A stretch of 64,000 bases of DNA from Cyathus striatus (Eukaryota; Basidiomycota; Agaricomycetes; Agaricales; Nidulariaceae), in NCBI GenBank assembly GCA_025738555.1, contig JAOVFP010000001.1, positions 1-64,000 of the forward strand, given 5' to 3'. Shown here piece by piece: positions 12,240 to 25,188 of the stretch. Position numbers and translations under genes: made by a program. Positions within the stretch are counted from its first letter, which is position 1, and each line of letters begins with the position of its first letter. Below the pieces are notes generated by a model that was not told where the DNA came from, did no database searches, and saw only the letters and a list, made by a program, of their open reading frames with translations.

Positions 12240-13404
12240 TATTAACTTTTGATTTTGTTCTGTACGTACGTAGCCAGGATACTTAATGTTTATTTTATGG
12301 ACCACAATGGTCCAACGATGTTCAATGAAAGCAGTGCTTAAGTAGGAACCTATTATTAGTTCGATCTCGGATCAATCGATAAACGGAACCATCTAAACTT
12401 GGTGGCTTAGCGAGAACATAAAATCGTTTTCAGACTGTGATAGGCGTGGACAGCAGGTGGTACCATAGCAGCCCTGAGGAGACGGTAATTCACGGCGAGT
12501 GACCGAAAAGTGTAGGTCAAAAAATAGATAGGCATGGATTGAAAGGGATGTGAGGGAAGGTAGCGTTTGGGTAGCGTAGCAAAACTGAAACCGGGGCGCA
12601 TATCATAGTGCACACTATGCAATTCAGTTGTTCTATACGATATCCTTCCGTATAACCTTATGTTTGGGTCATGTACCACCCTCTATATTGCTGAGATATA
12701 CGTATTCTTAGAGTGTGGCTAAGACAGAGTACTGAAGCACTGACGAATTATGTACAAAGAACAATGTACGTAGCTCCGTACTGTAAATATCGAGCGCTTT
12801 ACACAACTAGGCACCATCCTCACCGACCCCGATAGGTGATCGACATTACGGCGACCATCGGAATAGTAGTTGCTATGAACTCTTAAGAACTCCGCCCACC
12901 ACTGGTGTAAAATGCATGGAACCAACATAATTGCATTCCCCTGGTCAAGCCTAGGCATTTACTTCACTGCAAAAGATCGATTTTCAGTCTCCATGTTTCC
13001 CCTAGTCCAACACTCTACCAAATATTAATTTCCTGCAGACTTCAAGTTGTCAAAGGTTGTCAACGCCATATGATGAGATGACTGTGATGCTCTGTGATGG
13101 CGGGAGCGCTCTCAATTCGCTGATCTTACCACTTCGCTGTGAGAGCAATTACCCAAAAGGATCTATCTCTAATCTAACCGGCGGGTTCTTAGCTGCTTCC
13201 GTATGTATGTGATCTGATTTGTGCAAGCGTATTGGCTCACACATACGTACGTACAGCAGTGTGTCACCTTGAATTGACTCCCATCAAAACATAGTCGGCT
13301 CCCAATTGCTTTCCTTAAACCTGAATGATGAGACTGGAGGCGCTTCCATGCGGTCTTAAAAAGGATTTTGGCCAACCATTCCGCACCTCTAACTCTTTTC
13401 CTGC
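12240..13404. other. Intergenic spacer in the receptor array
   Basis: No supported gene. Short minus-strand frames (for example 12407-12679) lack domains and splice structure. The upstream 60 bp of copy 2 carries a TTAAAAAGG-like sequence comparable to TTTAAAGAGG upstream of copy 1. Confidence 0.45.
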
Positions 13405-14756
13405 ATGACCACTGTCTCGGGGCTCCCCATTGTCATAACTAGCCTGAATCTCGTTGGGAGCCTTTCGTCCTTCTTAGGCTCCGCGTTCATTATCATAACA
13501 TATGTTATATTACCAAAGAGGCGTCACTTCAGACATGTATTGATATTGAATCTAGCGACATCTGGTACATTTTGATTCAATCGTCATACTTTTATCGATT
13601 GACAATTCCACATTTAGACTGCCTAAACGCACTGAACTTATCGATCTCTGGGCTCTACATCTTGATTAAACGAAAGGGACTTTCTGATGGATCTGCCTGT
13701 CTCGCTAACGGGTTTCTTGGTCAATTCACTGTTCAGGTTTGCTTGCCTTCCAGTGTAATTCGTCAACAGCAGTTATTGATATTGGTGAAGGCTACAGACT
13801 GTGCAATACTTGCGATTGCGATTGCGACGGTGTTCACGATTACAAGTTTTCAGCTGCAAACGCCGTTCGTTATCTGGAGCACAAGAAAAGCGATATTAGT
13901 GACCGTTGCGGTGTGGTTTTTGCCTACTATAACTTGTACGTCGTTAGCAAACATTTCTTGTCGCAATCCTAATCTTTTCTCTACAGCTTTTATTGCACTT
14001 GGAAAGGGCTGGTACGGCCCAGCTTCAGGAAGCTGGTGGGTTTATTTCTGCGTTTGGATTCGGAGGAGCCATTAAACGTTGGATTTCCCAGGTGTTGGAT
14101 TGTACAATATCCCCGATATCTGCGATACGCTCTCACTCACGGCTGGCGACTTTTATTCATTGTTATTGAGGTAACTACCCATCCCTATGACTGATAATTG
14201 ATTAACATTAATAATGTCTCAGATTTCCTTATACGCTTACCTCGCAAGTCATTGAAATTTACTGCATATGCTATACGCTGACAATATATTTCAGCACGTG
14301 TTTCTGAAGAGACATTACCAAAATATGTCTAAAGTGATGGAGGCACCGAAGAGCCAAATGACATGGAGCTCATTCTGGAAAAAGGCGAAATTCGATAATA
14401 ACGAGGAATCATCGAAAAATTCCGAAGTAATACTTATAGTGGCGCGCGACACAGAAGTAGCAGCTAAGAAGTCAACTACTAGTAGTATCGATCCGAGGTA
14501 TAGGTCTATCCAGCGCATTCTCCTTCTTAATGCATATCCTTTGGCATACATAATATTATGGATACCCGGGATAGTCAATCGTTTTATCGAACTGACCGGT
14601 CACACCTCCCGTGTAACCCAAGTACTGCAGGCTTCGACCCAATTCGTAGGATTGGCAAATGCATTGACGTACGGTTGGAACGAGTCGATTTCTAAGCAAT
14701 TACACAAGAAACTCTCAACTGATGATGACATCTATCGGGAAGAGAATACGGAATAG
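13405..14756 (+). CDS. Git3/cAMP-receptor-like GPCR, array copy 2
   Basis: Second receptor of the array. Exons: 13405-13564, 13618-13736, 13791-13935, 13987-14035, 14092-14170, 14223-14243 and 14295-14756 (1035 bp, 344 residues). The first six exons have the same lengths as copy 1. Intron 6 starts with GC (CTC|GCAAGT) rather than GT, while copies 1 and 3 have GTGAGT and GTATGT at the same site. The exon lengths and the continuing frame make GC-AG splicing the best reading. TM6 and TM7 are nearly identical to copy 1 (ILLLNAYPLAYIILWIPGI, QFVGLANALTYGWNES). The third cytoplasmic loop differs most and is Lys/Ser-rich. An open frame, no internal stops: an expressed gene is likely. Confidence 0.85.
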
Positions 14757-15670
14757 TGAGCTAGAAATAGCGTATTTTAGATAGCTAATTTATGATATTT
14801 TGAATGATGTTCGATGTATAATATGTTTAACAATGAATAACACGACAATCTTGTGTCCATAGTATCCGTGGTTTTATCTGTCACACGACAAGAGACGACA
14901 AGCGGTAATCATGAAAAGATAGACACAATGTGAGATAATGTGTATCACGTATCTATCATGTTTCCCTTCCTGTATAATCTGTTATACGATATGTCTTTAA
15001 CATGATCTACATTAGTAGTTGGTAATGGTTTGGTAATGTGCCTGTCAGCGGAACAGCCCCCATGACATCCCGTCGATCTCGGTCTTTGGCTCGCATCCTA
15101 TGATCGTCCAGATATAAGTAGCGTACATAAATGCGCTCACTGCTGTGTACTTGTACTTCATTGTTGATCACTTTGCGAATGATGCTCCCTGATGGAATTA
15201 TTTTGGCTGCGTTGCGTTACATAGGTATGTCGGCCCATAATGCTATCTCCCATGAAAGTTCATCCCCAACCCAACCACAGGGATGGTTAGTATTACTCGT
15301 ACATATTTTTAGTATGTACCACCAACGAAGCCTCTACCTGACAACAGAAATTTTTATCATCGTCTACCTGAACATATGTAGTCATTCTCCCCGTCTCTAT
15401 ACTACGCATTTGATGATATATATAGCTTCTGGCTGTACATCTGGCCGCACAAGCAGTGCTAAAGCACTACTATGCCTGGCATGCCAAATCATTGATAGAT
15501 GCTACTACAAAAAGTTCTGATCAGTGACCGGTGACCTCCGAGTCATAGCGCGGAAGCCTTCCAGCCTCCGGGTCTATTATTATTTCCAAAATGTCTACTA
15601 TTTAAGGAGCTTCTGAGACCACGTTGACGTGGTTTCTCTCAGAGCAGGTTCTCCTACGCTTTGACAGCTA
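14757..15670. other. Intergenic spacer in the receptor array
   Basis: Holds a 129-codon open frame (15131-15520, +) with no recognisable domain, biased composition or splice structure. I consider it a chance frame. No RNA gene seen. Confidence 0.45.
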
Positions 15671-16936
15671 ATGCACCCCTATGTCACGGGTCTTCCCATC
15701 GTTATCGCCGCACTCAACCTCGTTGGAAGTCTTTCCTCCTTCATTGGCTCAGCATTCATCATCGTAACCTATGTGATCCTACCGAAGAAGTGCCATTTCC
15801 GACATGTGTTAATTCTGAATCTTGCTACCTCTGGTCTACACTCGCTTTAACGATGAGATCCCACATGAAATGCTGATTTTGTTGTATCTAGATTGTTTAA
15901 ATGCGCTGAACCAAGGCATCTCTAGTCTATACATTTTAATCACAAGACAGGGTCTTTCTACTGGATCTGCATGCGTTGCGAATGGGTTTATAGGCCAGTT
16001 CACCGTTCAGGTCTGTTCCCGCGTTACTCTGGTTACAAATATAATTTCTAAAGCAAGCAAAACAGGCTACTGATTGTTCTATACTTGCTATTGCTATTGC
16101 AACCGTATTCACCATCACTCAATTCAAACTTCAAACTACGGACGTGATCTGGAGTACAAGGACAATTATCGTTGTAACTGTTGGGGTCTGGATTATTCCC
16201 GTCATCACTTGTAAGACTCACGATGAGGGGATATTAGTACTGCGCTAATAGTATATTTTACAGCCTTGATAGCACTTGTAAAAGGATGGTACGCACCAGC
16301 AACTGGCAGCTGGTAAGCCATTTATAAAAATATATCCGTAGAGCATGGCACGAATGATTCGTTAGGTGCTGGATCGTAGAAAACCCAGGATACATTCGAT
16401 ACGCTCTTAATCACGGATGGAGATTCTCGTTCATATTCATTGAGGTAAATGACAGTCATTTTTCCAACGCTATTCAGGTTAACTCAAGGTTGGTACTATC
16501 TACTTTAGGTAGCACTGTACATTTATCTGGTATGTTATCGAGCATTTTACTACGTTAAGAGCATTGTAGAGATCATGTTACTCAACAGTACGCTTTCTTA
16601 ACCAAACACTACCGATACCTATCCAAAGCTGTCGATTCCCCGAAGGCGTACTTGCGTAAAGAGCCAGTGCTGGATCCCAGACATAGATCTGTCCAGCGTA
16701 TTCTCCTTCTCAACGCCTACCCTCTGGCGTACATTATCCTATGGATACCTGGAATCGCAAACCGCCTTGTTGAACTATCTGGGCATACGTCGCGTATCAC
16801 GCAAGTGCTACAGGCCTCAACGCAGTTTGTGGGACTAGCCAACGCTTTAACATACGGTTGGAACGAATCAATTGCGAAACAGTTATACAGAAAGCTCGAT
16901 TTGGATAGCAACTCTGACAGTGAAAGATCTATATAG
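15671..16936 (+). CDS. Git3/cAMP-receptor-like GPCR, array copy 3
   Basis: Third receptor. Exons: 15671-15833, 15892-16010, 16066-16210, 16264-16312, 16366-16444, 16509-16529 and 16589-16936 (924 bp, 307 residues). Exons 2-6 match the other copies in length exactly (119, 145, 49, 79, 21), and exon 1 is one codon longer. All introns are GT-AG. The third cytoplasmic loop is about 35-40 residues shorter than in copies 1 and 2, which is the main structural difference and may alter G-protein coupling or phosphorylation (inference). TM6/TM7 motifs are conserved (AYPLAYIILWIPGIANRLVE, QFVGLANALTYGWNES). The C-terminus ends in a short acidic/Ser tail. Confidence 0.85.
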
Positions 16937-17380
16937 CGGTAACAATATTTCGGCATACTTGAAGCATATGCAGTATATATTGTAGCGTGTACCAGAACCG
17001 CATGCCTCGCTTCTTCGTCTTCTTCGTTAGGCGACCAAATGTCGTGATCGACCGCCACAACCATTCACATTGGCTTACGTAATCATACAATCTTGCGTGG
17101 GAATTAAGTGGGAGTGTGAGAACAGCAACAGGAAATCATTAGTTATTTGTGATAAAAATCAAAAAAGTTAGACTATCCAGTACGAACGGAAAATGATTGA
17201 GAACACAGGTATAGTAGTAAAATAGTGATATCCAGGCTTAAATAAGGCTTATTATAGTGCTTGGCTATACTTACTGAGAGTCAAGACAAATCTCTCCAAA
17301 TTCTAATATCCGGTAGCAAGCAAGTAGCGAATCGCGTGAGCACATATCTATTCTTATAGATATATATGGTATGCGGCTGA
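16937..17380. other. Intergenic, no gene seen
   Basis: 3' flank of the receptor array. AT-rich, no supported frame. Confidence 0.45.
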
Positions 17381-17972
17381 ATGTCTTGTTTCTCCTTCCT
17401 TCAGTCCCCTCTAAGCTCCCATTGCGCGGTGCAGCTTGGGCGCAGCGCGCCTTTGCCCATGGACCAATTAAACAATAACAAACAATATCATGTGATACTC
17501 GAGACCAATCAACAAACCCCGGTTTCCCAGGGATCGCGTTGTGCTCTTTCTCTTCCTCCACCACTATGCATCGCTGCTCTCCGACTTCAAGACACAGTCC
17601 ACCCCGACAAATCGTTTAAGCTAAGTGTTCATATTCGCATGTTCTCAGCTTTCCTCTCATTCGATGACAGAAACAGAATGAAAGCCTACTATGTGGCAGA
17701 TTCAACACTAAACGGAACCGCTCTCATCTCATCTCCCTTCCTCATACGCATCAAGACTAAGTGGTACCGCACTCTTTTCCCTTGTTCCCTCCACCCCCTC
17801 AGCCTCTTCACTATCCTATTTGATCGCTAGTCCGCAAGTCCAAGTATCTGGCAGTGTATCCCTCCCCGCCTCACCAGGGCTAGTTGTACCGCCCACAAGC
17901 TATCAGGGAATGGTGACTGTGACTAGCACGAGCGTGAGCGTGCACAGTTACAGTGCGTTAAAGTGGTAGTAC
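17381..17972 (+). CDS. Doubtful two-exon gene or gene remnant
   Basis: I do not recognise this. An open frame (17381-17830) can be joined, through an intron at about 17760-17830 (AA|GTGGTACC..CGCTAG|T), to a frame that looks coding (PQVQVSGSVSLPASPGLVVP, then a Val/Thr/Ser-rich stretch) and ends at a TAG near 17972. The joined C-terminal half (AYYVADSTLNGTALISSPF and onward) resembles the extracellular part of fungal membrane-anchored secreted proteins. Further downstream, about 17990-18060, a frame encodes a hydrophobic VVVGVLIGW segment, as if a transmembrane exon had decayed. The N-terminal part has no signal peptide that I trust. It could be a pseudogene of a type I membrane protein. Confidence 0.3.
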
Positions 17973-18559
17973 CGGCGTTGAGAAGGTGGTAGTTGGTACG
18001 GGGTGGTTGTGGACCGTGGTTGTCGGGGTTTTGATTGGTTGGTAGTGGGGACGAGCTGATAATGTGGTGACAGTAGTGGGATCGACGTGCGAGTGGGTGC
18101 GGCAGGTTGAGGTTAGACGAGGTGGTACGCGCCATATGGGCCGGACGGTGGTGGAAGTTTCGTAAATGGAAGGAAATGAGAGACGAAGGGGGGTTGCAAG
18201 ATAATATGGGTCGGTATGATGGTAGGATGTATTGTTAGTAGCTATAATTATGGTAGCATGTATTTACATATACATACATGTAATTTTAATAATATATATA
18301 TATATTACATGCACATATATCCACCCCCTAGAAGAAAGCAGCGTCTGGAATATCTAGAATAAATTCCACGTTCTAAGATAATAATATGTACTTCAGCTGA
18401 TAAGAATCAAATTGACGGGACAATGGTCCCATCACGTGGTAAGAATGGGACATCACTTAGCCTTGAGCTTGAAAGAGGGAGGGAGGCATGCGGTTTAGGA
18501 ACACCGTAATATTGGGTTGGCGTGAAAATGGTAGAAAAATGGTCTTATGATCACGTAAA
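17973..18559. other. Intergenic; GT-rich then AT-rich
   Basis: Strand-biased GT-rich sequence to about 18200 (possible decayed exon, see the preceding entry), then AT-rich sequence with an (AT)n run at about 18293-18304. No supported gene. Confidence 0.4.
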
Positions 18560-18648
18560 TTCGGAAACGAGGAATCGAACCCCGAGCTGCCGCGATCAAC
18601 GATGATATCAATGAGAGGCGGCAATGTTAGCCGTTACACTATATCCGA
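18560..18648 (-). tRNA. tRNA-Glu (CTC anticodon) with intron
   Basis: On the minus strand the 5' end TCGGATATAGTGTAACGG starts at 18648. The anticodon stem GCCGC/GCGGC encloses CT-CTC-A, giving a CTC anticodon for Glu. A 17-nt intron follows position 37. The T arm CGGGG-TTCGATT-CCTCG is canonical apart from one G-U pair, and the acceptor stem pairs 6 of 7 (one T-T mismatch at pair 6). Discriminator base A is at 18560. The D arm and overall sequence match eukaryotic tRNA-Glu. The acceptor mismatch makes it slightly weaker than the TTC gene at 21 kb. Confidence 0.88.
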
Positions 18649-19177
18649 TTTGCACCTAAACGCAAAATGTTGGCTTTAGCTAGTACTTACATAGTAGCAC
18701 AGTACATATATATGTCGCTATGTATTTCCGGCCAGTCCGGCCTGGTTGCTGAGGGTGGTGCGTCATTGTCAAGAACATAGCTGCACAAATAAACCCAGAA
18801 CTTGCTCAAACCGATCCAAGAACAATCCGAGCGGCGAGAACGTCTTCAAAACTTCCAATCCGCAAGCATTCGATCTGAGCGGAGACAGTGACAGTCTACT
18901 TAAAGTGCTCGATAAACTAGGAAGGGCATCATGGAGCCGTGTCGACAGTTGAAACGGACATTTACGACTACGCGCGTCATGCGCCAGGACTGGCAGTTCA
19001 GATTTGTCTATAACAATTGACCTGGCAAGTTGAACATTGAAATACTCAAAACGCTGTCAGTTATTAACATCATAGGGCTTCGTACATCCCGTAATGCAAG
19101 GTCTACTGCACAGTGACCATGTGCGCTAGGATATATAACGAACTCGAGCAGGTCACTAATGTCTCATCTCCCGTGAT
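18649..19177. other. Intergenic between tRNA-Glu(CTC) and BTB gene
   Basis: No supported gene. A 68-codon frame at 18746-18952 has no features that distinguish it from chance. Confidence 0.45.
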
Positions 19178-20617
19178 ATGCTCACCATGGCAGACGAATT
19201 ATACGCACCATTCAAAGACAACTCTACCTCGGACATCACTCTCATCTCCTCAGACAAGATCCACTTCCACGTCCACAAAATCATTCTCTCACTCGCATCC
19301 CCACTTTTTAAAGACATGTTCACTCTTCCTCAGCCTTCCTCCTCACCTCCTTCCTTGCCTACAATTCAACTCACAGAAACCAGCAGTACAATAACATCCT
19401 TCCTCCGTCTCGTATACCCTATCCCCGATCCAGAGCTCGTAGATCTCGTCGACATCGTCCCCATCCTCGAGGCAGCTACGAAGTATCAGCTGGAGGAAGC
19501 TACGCTTTTGGCTCGTGCTGCGCTGCGGAAAATAATACCGAAGAAGCCGCTGGAGGTGTACGCCGCAGCCTGTCGTTTCGAGTTGGAAGATGAAGCGCGC
19601 CTAGCTGCGCGGCAGTGGATGAGCGCACCCAAATCCGAAGTAAAGATCGAGGGTTCTGGGAGACTGACACCTTGGGATTGGACAGCCCCTGGGATATGCT
19701 GTATACCCGAGCTGGAAGACGTTAGCGCAGGGGCGGTGTATCGCTTGATGCGATTCGCGAAGAGTGGTATCGATCCAGGCAAATTTGTACATCCTGAATC
19801 CAGGCAATTTCAGAACGACAAAGAGACTGTTCCACCTGAATTGTGGTACGACGATGGTGATGTTATAGTAAAGTCTTCCGACGGATTTACCTTTAAAGTT
19901 CACCAGCTTGTTCTTCAGCTGATATCTAACACGTTACTCGAACATCTGTCGACGAAACACGGGGACGCAGCTTCGCCACCGACCATTGATTTATCTGAGA
20001 CAGGACAGGTCCTCGTGCAATTTCTTCGCATGTGTTACCTCGAAGCCTTGTTACCCATGGATCCATCCTGCGAACCGCACCTTTCTTACGCCGTGCGAGA
20101 AGTTGCCATCAAATACAGTGTACACAGGGTCTTGCTGATGGCGCAGCAGAGATGGATGGAAGCAGCCAATATGCACCCGCTACAATCATTCTTCATTGCA
20201 AAGTCCCATGAAAAGTTGACTATGTCAAAGTTACTGTTTCGGAAAGGAGTTCCAGTCGAGAGCACCTACGTTCCTGAGATGGAAGATTATCCGGCGCGGG
20301 ACTACTTTCGCCTCCTACGATATTACCATAGATGCAAATCCAAACTTGTCGAGGTAGGCAGTGCATTCGAGAGGAAGTCTGGGGAATATTGGGACGAGAG
20401 TACATCCTCATGGTGGAGATCTACGAAAGGGACAGAAGTAGTCGGAATTGGATTGCCCATCATTCAGCGGGAGTTGAGGAGAAATAACGCCGTGGAGGAT
20501 CTGGGCAAATTGGTAAAGGAGAGCGAAGATTTGAATAGGAATATTACGGAGGCACTGGATAAGGTACGCGGTGATATTCTCACCCTGGAAGAGACTTGTA
20601 AATGTGCTAATCTGTAG
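19178..20617 (+). CDS. Protein with two BTB/POZ domains
   Basis: Single-exon gene, 479 residues from the first ATG. A second ATG nine bases on (19187) has the better context (ACCATGG) and may be the real start. BTB 1, about residues 8-110: DNSTSDITLISSDKIHFHVH followed by KIILSLASPLFKDMF, the classic D-(V/I)xL..F.vHk..L...S..F signature. BTB 2, about residues 225-330: WYDDGDVIVKSSDGFTFKVH, then QLVLQLISNTLLEHL. The C-terminus (from about 430) looks like a coiled coil. Agaricomycetes have large expanded families of such BTB proteins. BTB domains mediate dimerisation and can serve as CUL3 ubiquitin-ligase adaptors, but no function is shown for this family. The gene is intronless, unlike most others here, and is flanked by two tRNA-Glu genes. 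Confidence 0.88.
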   Translation: MLTMADELYAPFKDNSTSDITLISSDKIHFHVHKIILSLASPLFKDMFTLPQPSSSPPSLPTIQLTETSSTITSFLRLVYPIPDPELVDLVDIVPILEAATKYQLEEATLLARAALRKIIPKKPLEVYAAACRFELEDEARLAARQWMSAPKSEVKIEGSGRLTPWDWTAPGICCIPELEDVSAGAVYRLMRFAKSGIDPGKFVHPESRQFQNDKETVPPELWYDDGDVIVKSSDGFTFKVHQLVLQLISNTLLEHLSTKHGDAASPPTIDLSETGQVLVQFLRMCYLEALLPMDPSCEPHLSYAVREVAIKYSVHRVLLMAQQRWMEAANMHPLQSFFIAKSHEKLTMSKLLFRKGVPVESTYVPEMEDYPARDYFRLLRYYHRCKSKLVEVGSAFERKSGEYWDESTSSWWRSTKGTEVVGIGLPIIQRELRRNNAVEDLGKLVKESEDLNRNITEALDKVRGDILTLEETCKCANL

Positions 20618-21073
20618 GTGTCATTCGATAATTGAATCACGTACTCAACACGTACATACTACGCATAAATTAACGGTTGTAAGCAAGCGTATGTAGCTTA
20701 CTGTTCTTAAGATTAGCGTAGTGGGCGTGAAGGCCTTCAATTTCTGGGCCAAACGCATACACATCGTATTTAACACATAATTTTAAAAGAAGAGAAAGGG
20801 GAGGACGTTGCCATCGACTCTGAATGGATCCTCGGTATCAGGACTAAACAGTCCATCTTCAAGCATGCGTACGCTGGCTACGCCTAATGGAAAGTACCAC
20901 TACTATTGGCCCTCTACGCTGCGGCATGAAATCAAGAATATAAAATGAATATCTATACTTATTAGTCCATACTCCATGACTAACGCGCGATTCCTCAGGG
21001 TGTCAAGTGCAACATATGAGATAAGTATTTTAAAGAAAAGGAAAGAAAAATTTACGATACTTCAATCACCACA
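20618..21073. other. Intergenic, no gene seen
   Basis: Spacer between the BTB gene and tRNA-Glu(TTC). No supported frame. Confidence 0.45.
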
Positions 21074-21173
21074 TTCGGATACGGGGAATCGAACCCCGAG
21101 CTGCCGCGAGAATCTAACTATCGAAGGTCGTCGCTATGAAAGGCGGCAATGTTAGCCATTACACCATATCCGA
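21074..21173 (-). tRNA. tRNA-Glu (TTC anticodon) with intron
   Basis: Minus-strand tRNA starting TCGGATATGGTGTAATGG at 21173. The acceptor stem TCGGATA/TATCCGA is perfectly paired, the T arm CGGGG-TTCGATT-CCCCG is perfect, and the anticodon stem GCCGC/GCGGC encloses CT-TTC-A, giving a TTC anticodon for Glu. An intron of about 27-28 nt follows position 37. Discriminator A at 21074. The exon sequence is nearly the same as the CTC gene at 18.6 kb, in the same orientation, so the two are likely an ancient duplicate pair whose anticodon and intron diverged. Confidence 0.92.
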
Positions 21174-21700
21174 CATACAAAATTACATTAAGTACTTATG
21201 CGAGGCCGTTTTTATATACCAGCGTCGACATTTTGCCATGTCGTGTGTTCGTTTCTATCAGTTACTATGTCTCCTTGAGGCCGTCAGGAAATGACACCCC
21301 TGTTTTACCCCATATGCTTTCAGCTTTTTTGAGAAAGCTTTTATACCCCGTATACTCTCGTCTCATATATAGGATCACAGAAGGAACTTCTCCATGCAGT
21401 CTGTAGTATCGACTTTCCATATCTCAGCGGTACCAGTACCAGCTATATGAGTCTCACGTCCATAAGTCATCAGTGTCGCGTTCGTGTGGAAAAAAACATT
21501 GTGTTGAACCGCTTGCCAACTGGAAAATAAGAAATCGTCCGACCTCTAGCCAAAAATAAATTTTGAGACAGGTATGCCGTCAGAAACTGTGGATAGGATC
21601 ACCGTGTTCACCACTAATAGTAATTGAGATGCAAATCATAGGTCACATGTTAGTTAATCTTTCTAAGTTTGAGCGTATTTGAACGTAGTGCCTTGTCGGA
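21174..21700. other. Intergenic, no gene seen
   Basis: AT-rich spacer. The 85-codon frame beginning inside the tRNA (21149-21406) is not credible. No other feature is supported. Confidence 0.45.
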
Positions 21701-21893
21701 ACTTCATGACGCACGCTGCCGACTCTGTAACTGACTGGGTTTTTCTAGAATCGACTGCGATAGTGATATTCATCATAATAAGTATGCATCTTTCATACCA
21801 ACTTCATGACGCGTCGAGATGCCGACTGCGGTGATTTACTAGACTGTCACTATCTAGCATTCATACCATCGTGACGTGTCCAATGCCGACACC
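21701..21893 (+). promoter_or_regulatory. Triplicated motif upstream of the monooxygenase gene
   Basis: Three direct copies of a compound motif: ACTTCATGACGCACGCTGCC at 21701, ACTTCATGACGCGTCGAGAT followed by GCCGACTGCGG at 21801, and ATCGTGACGTGTCCAATGCC followed by GACACC at about 21868. Each contains TGACG(C/T), a CRE/bZIP-like half-site, and 6-9 bp later TGCCGAC. The second and third copies also share a preceding TTCATACCA. They lie 140-340 bp upstream of the start at 22036. This looks like an upstream activating region. The bZIP link is an inference from the TGACG core. Confidence 0.45.
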
Positions 21894-22035
21894 AGTGGCA
21901 ACCGACTTTTATCAATGTTCCCTCCGATGTTAACGTACTACACCTAGGAGAATCGAGATCTACATCGCAGTGTAGCCTCAAGCTCGGCAATAAATACAGT
22001 ATCTTTCTCGTTGTACTCCCATCAGCTTGCATATC

Positions 22036-24158
<2,123 letters not shown>

Positions 24159-25188
24159 TTGTCTACTGAGACTTACAATGATTTTTGCTATACCCAGAAA
24201 TTTGATACGTATTCTGTTACAAACCCCCACTCACCCTTTATCTATTGATGTAGTTATACCAGTTGATTATAGCTTCAAATAGCTATATACTGTACTACTA
24301 TAAGTACAACGCTGCCTCAAATTTATCTTGATTACTATTATACTAGTACTGTGGCATGAGAACTTAAATGAGAAGTTAGCAGGCATTTATTGTTAGGATA
24401 TCCATGTCTGTTACACACTACTTATTGCCTTGGCTGGCTACCATATGTCTTTGTTTGCCACTATTCTCGTGACTTTTCTAAGGTTGACACACAATTTGAT
24501 AGACTCAGGGAGACTGGAATCGGCTGTAGACGAGTAATGAAGGATGGCACTGGTAGGTGTTCCTCCCCTATCCTCTCCAGCAGAGAAGGTCGTGGTGCCT
24601 TGCGGTACCCGAGACCCTGCCTGTGGAGCTCGTCTGACCGGTCCCTTGGACTTCCGAGTCTTGCCACCAGAGGGAAAGGTTATCGAATCGAGTTACTCGA
24701 TGCGGGGGAAAAGGAGTGTGGAGCTGCTGTTCCTGTTTCCTCCTTGAATCTTGCGTAAGGAGACATCTGGTAGGGTCTGGCCTTACTGTGACTGAAAAGC
24801 AATTGAATTGAATTGAATTCCATGCAGAGAGGAACTAGGTCGACATACCCTAGGTCACAGACGCTGGTGTCAGCCACCCGTGAAGATTATGTAAATACTT
24901 CACGGCCCACATTGAAGTCTGCTCTCGTTTATCTATTGGTCTAGTGCAAGTTAGCAACTTGAATCACAATTTAAACATACGTCCGCATGAAAGTCAACAT
25001 GTAGTACGACTACGAAGTAAACATACAACCTTCCTACGTTTACTTCAAATCACAATACGAGCTTAAAAAACACAATAGTTCATAAAGTCCACTACAACAT
25101 CGTTACAAAACACAACATCTACACCTCCCAAGCGTACCAAACCATAAATAAAAACACAAGTCCAAGGTCCAAAAACTACATCATGCAC
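24159..25188. other. Intergenic; GC-rich island with ATTGA tail
   Basis: Mostly AT-rich and empty. The segment about 24480-24780 is markedly more GC-rich than its surroundings, has short open frames on both strands without domains, and is followed at 24800-24820 by a short (AATTG)n run. This layout is reminiscent of a SINE, but I cannot confirm an internal polymerase III promoter. Confidence 0.35.

Noticed and set aside
15131..15520. 129-codon plus-strand frame between GPCR copies 2 and 3
   Set aside because: No domain, no splice structure, composition like translated non-coding AT-rich DNA.
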